Source of the DNA: Aphanomyces cochlioides
Lineage: Eukaryota; Oomycota; Saprolegniomycetes; Saprolegniales; Verrucalvaceae
Direction of reading: 5' to 3'
NCBI GenBank assembly: GCA_019828595.1
Contig: JAHQRK010000022.1
Location: 124,001-188,000 of the forward strand
Length of the DNA stretch: 64,000 nucleotides
Shown here: piece after piece, positions 9,763 to 19,565 of the stretch
How positions within the stretch are numbered: the first letter of the stretch is position 1
Layout of the letters: each line of letters starts with the position of its first letter
Translations under genes and position numbers: made by a program
The notes under the pieces: generated by a model
The model's database searches: none
Seen by the model: only the letters and a program-made list of their open reading frames with translations
Told to the model about the DNA's origin: nothing

Positions 9763-10813
9763 TTGTTTTCACCACCACGCCTGCTTTTTCATTCACAACA
9801 TCGCACCCTTCTTTTACACCACGGAGCGCACTTACACGCGCACACACTAACACATTGGACTTGTCCATTTCATTCACAACTCACACACCAACATAACCAT
9901 GGACTGCACCTTTTACACTGCCATTCAAATTGCAAAGACAAAACACAGCATCCACGCACAGAATGCGATGCCATACATTCCTCCAAAGTCTCACGCCCAA
10001 GCTTGTCTCGCTCCTCTCTCAACGATCGAATGAAGCACAACTCATTCTCATGTCTTACTCTCGACAGCACACACAACCAAAATGGCGTCTAAGCAAGACG
10101 TTGATGTTTTCAGCGACAATACACATTACAAGGCGATGGCTTCCTTCAGGACAGCACACACTTAACAATCATACGCGGAGGAGTTCCATCATGTAGAGGC
10201 CATGCATCATATGCTGGACGTCGTATCGTGTTCTCTTCAAAGAGCTATGAATAGAAAGAACGACCCATCCAATGCATGTGAAAGTTGCACGTAATGTGGA
10301 GCAAGCATACGTTGTCCACACTGATTCAAGTTCGACGAGGAGAATACTCTATGCTCCAAAAAGTGCTCTTTTGACGACTTCTCGAGGCGAGGGACAATGA
10401 CCCTCGATTTCTGTCAATATTCCGATCTCATTCGAATCCCTCCTGTGGATAGTTCTTTCAACCACACATCGTTTGCTTTCTGAGCTACAAGACTCTAGAT
10501 ATTACTGTAGGATGAGTTTTTATGTCATTGCTTTAAAGTATATGTCATAGCATGGGAATCGCCAGAAGAAAGGACCATGACGTGGTTAGCGAAGCATGGG
10601 CAGACGAGTGTATTCCCTGTGATGTGGAAATGAAACGGGATACTTTGTAGTATGGGATGTCAGTTAGTTGACAATGGTGTGTTTGAGTGTGCGTGTTGTT
10701 GCATAAGCTGAAGGAGGTAGTGTTCAGGGTGTATGGGAGGTGTTGTCAGGTGTGTGTATGTGTGTGGAAGAGGACGTGCGAGTGTGTGTGCATGGTCCTA
10801 TGGAAGCATATAC
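9763..10813 (+). repeat. tRNA-Phe array spacer (1124-bp type)
   Basis: Near-identical to 490-1540, including the extra 13 bp. No other gene recognised. Confidence 0.93.
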
Positions 10814-10861
<48 letters not shown>

Positions 10862-10886
10862 ACTGGTTCGATCCCGGTTCGTGGCA
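10814..10886 (+). tRNA. trnF-GAA: tRNA-Phe (GAA)
   Basis: Identical to the gene at 417 and exactly 1124 bp from the previous copy. Native upstream sequence (catatac) is present. Confidence 0.97.
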
Positions 10887-11937
10887 TTGTTTTCACCACC
10901 ACGCCTGCTTTTTCATTCACAACATCGCACCCTTCTTTTACACCACGGAGCGCACTTACACGCGCACACACTAACACATTGGACTTGTCCATTTCATTCA
11001 CAACTCACACACCAACATAACCATGGACTGCACCTTTTACACTGCCATTCAAATTGCAAAGACAAAACACAGCATCCACGCACAGAATGCGATGCCATAC
11101 ATTCCTCCAAAGTCTCACGCCCAAGCTTGTCTCGCTCCTCTCTCAACGATCGAATGAAGCACAACTCATTCTCATGTCTTACTCTCGACAGCACACACAA
11201 CCAAAATGGCGTCTAAGCAAGACGTTGATGTTTTCAGCGACAATACACATTACAAGGCGATGGCTTCCTTCAGGACAGCACACACTTAACAATCATACGC
11301 GGAGGAGTTCCATCATGTAGAGGCCATGCATCATATGCTGGACGTCGTATCGTGTTCTCTTCAAAGAGCTATGAATAGAAAGAACGACCCATCCAATGCA
11401 TGTGAAAGTTGCACGTAATGTGGAGCAAGCATACGTTGTCCACACTGATTCAAGTTCGACGAGGAGAATACTCTATGCTCCAAAAAGTGCTCTTTTGACG
11501 ACTTCTCGAGGCGAGGGACAATGACCCTCGATTTCTGTCAATATTCCGATCTCATTCGAATCCCTCCTGTGGATAGTTCTTTCAACCACACATCGTTTGC
11601 TTTCTCAGCTACAAGACTCTAGATATTACTGTAGGATGAGTTTTTATGTCATTGCTTTAAAGTATATGTCATAGCATGGGAATCGCCAGAAGAAAGGACC
11701 ATGACGTGGTTAGCGAAGCATGGGCAGACGAGTGTATTCCCTGTGATGTGGAAATGAAACGGGATACTTTGTAGTATGGGATGTCAGTTAGTTGACAATG
11801 GTGTGTTTGAGTGTGCGTGTTGTTGCATAAGCTGAAGGAGGTAGTGTTCAGGGTGTATGGGAGGTGTTGTCAGGTGTGTGTATGTGTGTGGAAGAGGACG
11901 TGCGAGTGTGTGTGCATGGTCCTATGGAAGCATATAC
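10887..11937 (+). repeat. tRNA-Phe array spacer (1124-bp type)
   Basis: Same spacer, with one substitution seen at 11606 (C where other units have G), which marks the low divergence between units. Confidence 0.93.
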
Positions 11938-11985
<48 letters not shown>

Positions 11986-12010
11986 ACTGGTTCGATCCCG
12001 GTTCGTGGCA
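11938..12010 (+). tRNA. trnF-GAA: tRNA-Phe (GAA)
   Basis: Identical to the gene at 417, 1124 bp from the previous copy, with native flanks. Confidence 0.97.
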
Positions 12011-13061
12011 TTGTTTTCACCACCACGCCTGCTTTTTCATTCACAACATCGCACCCTTCTTTTACACCACGGAGCGCACTTACACGCGCACACACTAACA
12101 CATTGGACTTGTCCATTTCATTCACAACTCACACACCAACATAACCATGGACTGCACCTTTTACACTGCCATTCAAATTGCAAAGACAAAACACAGCATC
12201 CACGCACAGAATGCGATGCCATACATTCCTCCAAAGTCTCACGCCCAAGCTTGTCTCGCTCCTCTCTCAACGATCGAATGAAGCACAACTCATTCTCATG
12301 TCTTACTCTCGACAGCACACACAACCAAAATGGCGTCTAAGCAAGACGTTGATGTTTTCAGCGACAATACACATTACAAGGCGATGGCTTCCTTCAGGAC
12401 AGCACACACTTAACAATCATACGCGGAGGAGTTCCATCATGTAGAGGCCATGCATCATATGCTGGACGTCGTATCGTGTTCTCTTCAAAGAGCTATGAAT
12501 AGAAAGAACGACCCATCCAATGCATGTGAAAGTTGCACGTAATGTGGAGCAAGCATACGTTGTCCACACTGATTCAAGTTCGACGAGGAGAATACTCTAT
12601 GCTCCAAAAAGTGCTCTTTTGACGACTTCTCGAGGCGAGGGACAATGACCCTCGATTTCTGTCAATATTCCGATCTCATTCGAATCCCTCCTGTGGATAG
12701 TTCTTTCAACCACACATCGTTTGCTTTCTGAGCTACAAGACTCTAGATATTACTGTAGGATGAGTTTTTATGTCATTGCTTTAAAGTATATGTCATAGCA
12801 TGGGAATCGCCAGAAGAAAGGACCATGACGTGGTTAGCGAAGCATGGGCAGACGAGTGTATTCCCTGTGATGTGGAAATGAAACGGGATACTTTGTAGTA
12901 TGGGATGTCAGTTAGTTGACAATGGTGTGTTTGAGTGTGCGTGTTGTTGCATAAGCTGAAGGAGGTAGTGTTCAGGGTGTATGGGAGGTGTTGTCAGGTG
13001 TGTGTATGTGTGTGGAAGAGGACGTGCGAGTGTGTGTGCATGGTCCTATGGAAGCATATAC
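12011..13061 (+). repeat. tRNA-Phe array spacer (1124-bp type)
   Basis: The last unit of the left-hand block before the A2/C stack. It carries the 13-bp insertion like the other left-hand units. Confidence 0.93.
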
Positions 13062-13075
13062 GCCGCGATAGCTCA
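13062..13075 (+). repeat. tRNA-Phe nt 1-14 remnant (left of A2)
   Basis: gccgcgatagctca, 1124 bp after the tRNA at 11938, joined to the A2 3' end. Confidence 0.95.
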
Positions 13076-13153
13076 ATGTCAATGGGGAGTCTATTTGTAG
13101 TTAATGTAAACTACAAACTAATATTGCCCGAAGGCTCATCCCATTTCCAACTG

Positions 13154-14368
13154 CTAGGCTGAATTGGAAATCAATTTGGCTTTTCGTTTTCTTGATTCGC
13201 TTCGACGTTGGGACTTCGATTTCTTCGGTGTTTGTAAGCTAACACGGCGAATATGTCGGATAAAACTGACTCTTGGCATCTGACCCAGGGGGTATACATT
13301 TTCATTGTCTTGGATCATACATAGACTTCGGTCTATGCAGCGCTTGTATCGCTTGGCGAGGACCCAGCAATGGGATGTTGAATCAGTGACAGAAACAACC
13401 AAGAATTCTCCGTCAGGCTCATCCAATATCGCTCTACAGATATCACGAATTGGATCACCCACCGATTGCTTGAGCAGTTGACGGGAGAATATGGCGTCGT
13501 TGTAGTGGAATCCATGTGTGTATGCCAGCTTGAGAAAATCATGCATCTTGGAAGGGGGAATGCCCGCGTCTTGAGGAACTCCATGGGCCTCTTTGAAACC
13601 CGAAATGACTTCTTCGCTGAGCTCAAAATTGGAGACATTCAAATTGGTAGCAACGATTCGGATTGCAGCCGCAAGACAAGATTTGTCACTGTTGTTGCCA
13701 ATTTCTAGCCACAGAGGATCCATCGCTCGAAATTCAGCAAGCGTTGGGGCGAGACCAGTGTTCGTGAGGAAGTGGGCTCCAGCTTGTCGCCATCGTTGGT
13801 ACATCGCCACGGCTTCTTGACACCCGCTGAGGTCTTTTTCGTCGAACCAGTCTTTGTCGAGTCCATCCGGGCGTTGAAACTTCCAGTTGACTTGGTATTG
13901 AATAGTTGAAATTCGATTTCGCATTGATGCCACTTCGCGGTGGTCATCGATAAACAACACTTCATCGATGTCATCATCGTCGGTTGGAATTCGCAGAGTG
14001 CGTGGGCGGTTGGTTGGGGCATCAGCCGTTGTCGCATTCGTTTGTGGCCTGGCTGGAACAGAAACATCGTCCAATAGATCCATGAGGGATGGTAGCGGAG
14101 ATCCATTGTCATTGCCCAAGGGGTCAAATTCGCGGGTGCTCGAGTTCAAAATGGACATATCAGGAGTAAATTGGTGTTCTTCAGTTGTAACTGGACTTGA
14201 AGGACGAGTGTCGGATGATTGCGTCATAGGTACAGAAATCTCAACTCCATCCACTCCCTCAAGAGTAATCCCTGGAGACATCGAGCTCCCCACACCTCGT
14301 GTAGTTATGGGTCTCGACGTCTGCGCGGGGAGTACGCTATCGGCAGTGAAAATCGTTGAAGCTTCCAT
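13154..14368 (-). CDS. ORF3 of A2, chromodomain/cysteine-peptidase-like, 404 aa
   Basis: Intact, starting at the first ATG in the frame (14366-14368). The candidate active-site Cys, His and Asp/Asn and the chromodomain-like segment are as in ORF3 of A4. The sequence just upstream differs from other copies by a 20-nt A run, so the frame upstream of this ATG is unlikely to be coding. Confidence 0.85.
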   Translation of the reverse strand: MEASTIFTADSVLPAQTSRPITTRGVGSSMSPGITLEGVDGVEISVPMTQSSDTRPSSPVTTEEHQFTPDMSILNSSTREFDPLGNDNGSPLPSLMDLLDDVSVPARPQTNATTADAPTNRPRTLRIPTDDDDIDEVLFIDDHREVASMRNRISTIQYQVNWKFQRPDGLDKDWFDEKDLSGCQEAVAMYQRWRQAGAHFLTNTGLAPTLAEFRAMDPLWLEIGNNSDKSCLAAAIRIVATNLNVSNFELSEEVISGFKEAHGVPQDAGIPPSKMHDFLKLAYTHGFHYNDAIFSRQLLKQSVGDPIRDICRAILDEPDGEFLVVSVTDSTSHCWVLAKRYKRCIDRSLCMIQDNENVYPLGQMPRVSFIRHIRRVSLQTPKKSKSQRRSESRKRKAKLISNSA

Positions 14369-14524
14369 TGTTGTTGTCTTGGGTAAAATCAAAAGTGAGT
14401 CTTGGAGAATTGTTTTGAGATTCTCACTGAACTTATTCTCAGTTGCGACACTTGAGTCAGGCACGATTTGATTGGGCAGTGAAATGTTTTGCGCGGATCG
14501 TGAGTGATGGTCGCCAGGATTCCC

Positions 14525-14544
14525 AAAAAAAAAAAAAAAAAAAA
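14525..14544 (+). repeat. A20 tract between ORF2 and ORF3 of A2
   Basis: Twenty A on the + strand (T on the element strand) replace the 'aatcaaaaa' found in A1, A4, A5 and A6. A7 has a 17-nt run at the same place. Confidence 0.95.
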
Positions 14545-14592
14545 TTCAGCTGGGATACCAAGTCAAGAATACAGCTGGGGCTTGTAATCAAA

Positions 14593-17500
14593 TTACTGGT
14601 GTTCAACTCGAAAAGACATGGGATATTTTTCGAATAGCTCGTTGTATCCAGCTTGAGAGAAAAGGACTGAGACCGCTTCGATGATGTTTCGATAGTCGAA
14701 GTCGTCAGGCGAGAGCAAACGAATTGTTCGCCTGATGGAAGCTGTCCAACTGACAAATATAATCTCGTTCCATAGTAAAATCGGTAGAGGCCTTTTGCCA
14801 TCGAACTTGGTTGCATTTCTTTGAGTCCATAAGGAGTACGTGATGGAAGCACAAAGGAGGGACCATAATTTGAATAATGCGTCATGCAGGTGTTTTCCTC
14901 GCGTATTGGTCTTGAAGCGACTGATATTCGTGGTGGTTGCCCAATCAAACTTAACACCATAAGCTCTCCATGCTCGCTCTTGGAACATCCAAACTTGATG
15001 TACATGATGACATGTATGGAAGGCATGATGAAAAGTCTCAACATCCGAGCAATCTTCATAGACACAACAAATAGCGTCAGGGTTTTGGATCTGCATATAG
15101 GAAAACCTCGAGTTGACGGGTAACATCTTCATGTGCAATCGAAACCATACATCGCCTTGAACAGGTGGAGGTAGATTACACACAGTACGAATGAGACGGA
15201 TATACTTTGCTATGTCTTTGTCAGTTCTTGTCGTAGTCTTCATAGGATGTATAGCTTCAGTCTGGGGGCGTGGTAAGCTAAATGCACCACGTTTTTCTTG
15301 GGCCACGACTCGAAAGGTAAATCAGCATCCTTGATTCTGGCTGTAAACGGATGTTGACAAGTCGGGACATTAGGCAGTGGCGACCCTTGCCGAATGTCAA
15401 ACGATCGAACAACTTTGTCGAAGATTCGTGTGAGTTGATTGTAAATGTCGGTTGTGCGGGGCAATGTGGCAAAGTCCATGACTCCGTCCTGGTTTAGACA
15501 AACTTGGGCAGCTGGATTGTTCGACGACATTCGGTTCACGAACATGGTCTCTGTTGGCCAAGCGCCATGTGGGGTCAGGAAATCCTTCAGGCATCTGAGA
15601 CCATTTTTGGCCCCGTGGCGGCACCAGAGACGCATGTCTTCATCTTTCACGACATTTGCTAACATCTTAGCAGAGCCGAAGTGCATTGCGTCGTAGGCTG
15701 TGAGCCATACCGGGAGGTTCAGTACCGTGTCGAGATTTGGAGGCACGCCGATTCGCTTACTCATGTCTGTGGCTGACCAATGTTTCCAAGTATCAAGCCA
15801 CAGTGGATGGAGCTCGCGAAGCAAAAGCCACTTGGAGCTTGCATTTGGGTAGTATGAAAGAAAATCGAATGGGTGACTGTCTCGGAATAACTGATGTATT
15901 GTGCGGCTAAATTGTCGCTGTACAAGTTTCTTCCACACCAGGATTTCACCAGGAGAATCGGCAGACATAAAGAGCTGTAAACGAAGAAGGCGTTGTGTTC
16001 GCAGCCTCGATGCAATGTGGGGGATTCCCAAGCCTAAAGGCTTGTCGTACTGCCACCTTCTATGGATTGAGGGACGGTAACTCTCATCGAGCTGGGTCTT
16101 GCGGCAAAGTATGAACTTGTTTAACATTTGTTGCCACGTAACGACCATAGCAGGAGGCACAGGTACAACGGCTGTTACATGCCACAACATAGATAGCAAC
16201 ATCGTGGAGGCAATAAGCTTTCGGCCCTGCAATGTCCTTGCTCGTTTACCCCATAGTTGAAAGGACGAGATGAATTTGTCGTTGAGTTTTTGAAGTTGGG
16301 AGTCAGCCGAAAGTCGATGGCCAAAGAGAATACCAAGATATTTCGTACACTGACCAGTTGGTACGATATTGAGCAAACCATCTGCTTCGATGTCTTCTTG
16401 ATCGAGATGGTCGTTGAGAACCAAGGTCATGCACTTGGAACGATTCAGACGGGCCCCTGAAGCCGTGCAAAACTCTTCCACAATTGCCATTTGCTCCACA
16501 GCAGATTGCAGCGAGTTTGATAACAACGTCGAGTCGTCGGCAAAGAATATACTCGTAATAACTGAGTCGTGGGGGAGAGCGATTCCAAGATGTGGGGACG
16601 CTCGGAGCATCTCACCAAGAGGTTCTAGGTATAGGACGAACAGTAGGCATGATAAAGGACAGCCTTGTTTGACGCCTCGGGTAGGTCGGATCTTAGGGCC
16701 AAGCTCGCCATTGAAGATGATCTGGACCAAAGGTGAGTCGTACAAAAGAGCTACCCACGCAATGAAACCATCACCAGTGTTGACTTCTCTCAGCACATCA
16801 AGCATGAATTCTCGATCCACCATGTCGTACGCTTTCGAAAAGTCAAGGAATGTTGCATAGTAGTCGTGATCTTCGTTGGTGCAAAACGTTTGCAAAGTTT
16901 GCACAAGCAGGACGTGGTCATGCAGCCGTCGTCCTGGGACAAAGCCAGCTTGACTTGGGTGAATGAGATGAGGAGCTACTGTAGCCAGGCGATAAGCGAG
17001 GGCACGGGATAGTATCTTCACCTCCACTGACATGAGTGCAATAGGTCGGTAGTTTCCAGGATCGCCTCGATCACCAGCTTTGAAGAGCAGAGCCACAGCA
17101 CTACGCCTTTGTTGAAGGAGTAGTTTACCGTGGTGGTGAAGTTGGTAGTTGAAGACCCTGACCAGGATTTCGGAGAAAGCCTCGGGTGCTACTTGGAAGA
17201 AGGCCGCTGGCCATCCATCAGGACCAGGAGACTTGTTTGGACTCATTGTCTTGAGAGCACTACACAGCTCGGCTGCTGTGATAGGTCTGTCTAGCTCCTC
17301 GCGTTGCTCATCATTGAGTTTGCGGGAGATAAACCGTATGACAGCCCTCCGCCTCGCCCGGTTTAGCCGAGGTTGTTCGCCACGAGTGGTAGTCATTATT
17401 GCCTTCCAATGGGCAGTGAATCTCTCTTTGATAGTGGTAGGATCAGACACGGGAATGCCATCGACGTTGACCGTCGTGATAGGAACCTTGAGTCCTTGTG

Positions 17501-17594
17501 GCCTTCGAAAGAAGTGGCTCGTACCGCGTTCGTTGATATTTGCATGAAAATCGAATTGCTGATCCATGCGGTATTGGCGATATTCGATTCTTGC
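14593..17594 (-). pseudogene. ORF2 of A2, truncated and frameshifted
   Basis: Begins at about residue 372 of ORF2, so the whole endonuclease is missing. The RT block (NYRPIAL, FLDFSKAYD, FFADD) is intact. One G is missing from the run at 15264-15268 (five, where other copies have six), which shifts the frame and removes the C-terminal ~230 residues with the zinc motif. Confidence 0.93.
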
Positions 17595-17608
17595 GCCGCG
17601 ATAGCTCA
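17595..17608 (+). repeat. tRNA-Phe nt 1-14 remnant (between A2 and C)
   Basis: It serves both as the right-hand duplication of A2 and the left-hand duplication of C. C therefore entered the tRNA that A2 had regenerated. Confidence 0.93.
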
Positions 17609-17618
17609 GTGTACAATC

Positions 17619-17680
17619 GCGTATATTAAATTTAATTATACGCTAAATAATAATGACCGTCATTAATCACTCTTGAGTGA
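17619..17680 (-). other. Hairpin cluster at the family C 3' end
   Basis: Three inverted repeats in a row. 17619-17643 is near-palindromic (gcgtata...tatacgc); 17652-17664 is aatgac-c-gtcatt; 17667-17680 is tcactc-tt-gagtga. They lie within 75 nt of the insertion junction, where families A and B have a single hairpin. Confidence 0.7.
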
Positions 17681-17699
17681 ATAATATTGGTACTTGTGA

Positions 17700-17795
17700 G
17701 ATTTGAACGCAGGCAGATTTACCTCTTGAAATTTGATTTTTGTTGTAGATTTGAACGCAGGCAGATTTACCTCTTGAAATTTGATTTTTGTTGTA
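17700..17795 (-). repeat. 48-bp tandem duplication, family C
   Basis: Two exact 48-bp units (17700-17747 and 17748-17795), each beginning gatttgaacgcaggcag. Confidence 0.95.
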
Positions 17796-18289
17796 TCAGT
17801 TGATACAGGTAAAAGTTGGCATCTTGACACGTCGCATGTGCTGTCGATCGTGGTCTTCATGTCGTGTAACAACATGGATGGTCTTGGGTGATGTGGACAT
17901 GGGACAGACTTGTCTTGTCTTCGACGTCAGATGGGTGCGGAGTAATCTTGGACTGGCTTCAGAACGTCCACATGTTGTCTTTGACTAATCTTGTACGGGG
18001 CCATGGGCACCAGATGATGTGTGAACTAATCTTCCACTGGATTTTTCTTGTCGCAGCGTGACATCGTCGTTGATTGTTGGCTTGTCACCGTCGATTGTGC
18101 AGTCGTCATGGGTGCCTTGATGTCGCATGTTGTTGAGTCGACGATCGTATCTTGGTCTTTGTATGGTCTTGGTTGAGAAGTTTCACTGGATTTTTTCTTG
18201 TCGGACTTGAAAATTTTGAGTGGCTGAGAACTTCCTTGGGGATTTGAAGTTTGGTTTGGAGTCATTTTTCGATTTCCTCGCTGCCGTGA

Positions 18290-18546
18290 TGCTGTCCCTC
18301 TGTTGTCGTGCCGTGGCTGCCGTTGTTGTCCGTGTCTGCTGTGGCCTTGCTGTGGCTGTGCTGTCTTCGTTGCCGCTTGCTGTGTCGTGTCTGCGTGCTG
18401 TGCTGTGTCTGCGTCCTGCTGCGTTTGTCGTCGTTCCCGCTGCGAGCTGTCGCCGTTGTCGCTGTGGTGCCGTGATGCTTCTGTCGTTGCTGCTGCTGCT
18501 GTGTTGTCGTGCCCTTGCCGCTGCTTTGTCGTCGTGCCGCTGCCGG
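18290..18546 (-). other. T-depleted tract in family C sense strand
   Basis: The + strand has no A from 18290 to 18444 (155 nt) and only two more (18445, 18475) before 18547. In the element RNA this is a nearly U-free stretch. It explains the open frames here, since stop codons need U. Confidence 0.9.
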
Positions 18547-19565
18547 ATGTTGCCGCGATTGTTGTCCGTGGGTGCGAAACGCGTTGGGTGCGCTGCGACA
18601 CGCGTTGGTTGAAGAAGGCGACTGGCTCAAGGAAGGCGTTCAAGCAAGGCGTTCAAGACCCAAGAGCGGCTGGAGCGAAACGTGAGGAGTCAAATCTCCG
18701 TTCCTTCGATGGTGTCGGGACGCAGGGCCTCACAAGTCTTTCGACTCGCGTTTTGATTCGGCTTGCTCTTGGTGAAGACGGCGTCCAAGGCGTTCAAGGA
18801 AGAAAGCGCGAAGACTTTGACAGCCTTGGCTTGTTGAGACGGACCGTTCCGCGAAGGTGCATTGTTGGCTGACCCCCTTCATGCACTGACGCGGGGCGAA
18901 GGACCTGGTCAGTCCGTGTCCGTGGATATGAGTCGAGTGCTTTGGGTTTGTCTCTTGGTTGTCCCTTTTGTGGCACTTGTGCCTTTGATGTGGCCTTTGG
19001 CCTTTCGATCTGGGTGTCCCTTTTTCCTGATTTCCTAAACTCCTTTGATGGAGCCCCCGGGGGTAGCGTCCAAGTGAAGACTTCTTCGAAAAAGGCGGTT
19101 GGGCTCTTGTTGCTTTGATGACTTGTTTGCGTAGGTTGGCGAGCGATCGAGTGATTTTTTTTTGCGTTGCGTTTGTTGGCCATGGCGGCGAATTTTGGCG
19201 TTGCGTTTGTTGGCACTGTTGGCGTTGAAGAAAAGCGTGAAGAAACGTGGAAGTCAGCCCACGAGCGCAGCTACGGGCGGTTTTTTGCTTGACTTTGCCG
19301 CCGTTGGCACTTGGATTTCGCGAAGGTCGCTTGAAATCTCCAAGTCGCCGCAAAAAAGCTCGCTGATTTTATGCGAAGCGCTGCCCAAAACTTTAATTCC
19401 GTAATTCACACTTGAATTGCCGATGTTTCTTGTTTTTTGTAGTTGACTTTCAAACTTGGCCGCATTTGACTTCAAAATTTGGAGTCACTTTCAAGTAAGT
19501 TGTCAAAAAGTCATACATGTTTCTAACTTGTCTTGTAGATGACTTGTCCAGGACAGTACTCAACA

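Larger units (their letters stand above)
13076..17594 (-). mobile_element. Family A retrotransposon, copy A2 (5'-truncated)
   Basis: A 4519-bp copy that keeps the 3' UTR, ORF3 and the last ~1000 codons of ORF2. It ends abruptly inside ORF2, directly against another 14-nt tRNA remnant. 5' truncation with an intact 3' end and target duplication is the usual outcome of incomplete target-primed reverse transcription. Confidence 0.95.
17609..19565 (-). other. Long 3' region of family C
   Basis: About 2 kb follows the ORF2 stop, against 156 nt in B. It holds a cluster of hairpins at the very 3' end, a 48-bp tandem duplication, a tract almost without T in the sense strand, and repeated 'caaggcgttcaa'-type motifs near 18640-18800. 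Open frames of up to ~200 codons exist but are low-complexity (Q/T/S/R) and lack convincing ATG starts, so I treat the region as untranslated. Confidence 0.6.

Noticed and set aside
18026..19353. Open frames of ~120-207 codons in the family C 3' region as an ORF3
   Set aside because: They are low-complexity Q/T/S/R/K, overlap one another in several frames, lack convincing ATG starts, and are explained by the lack of T in the sense strand.
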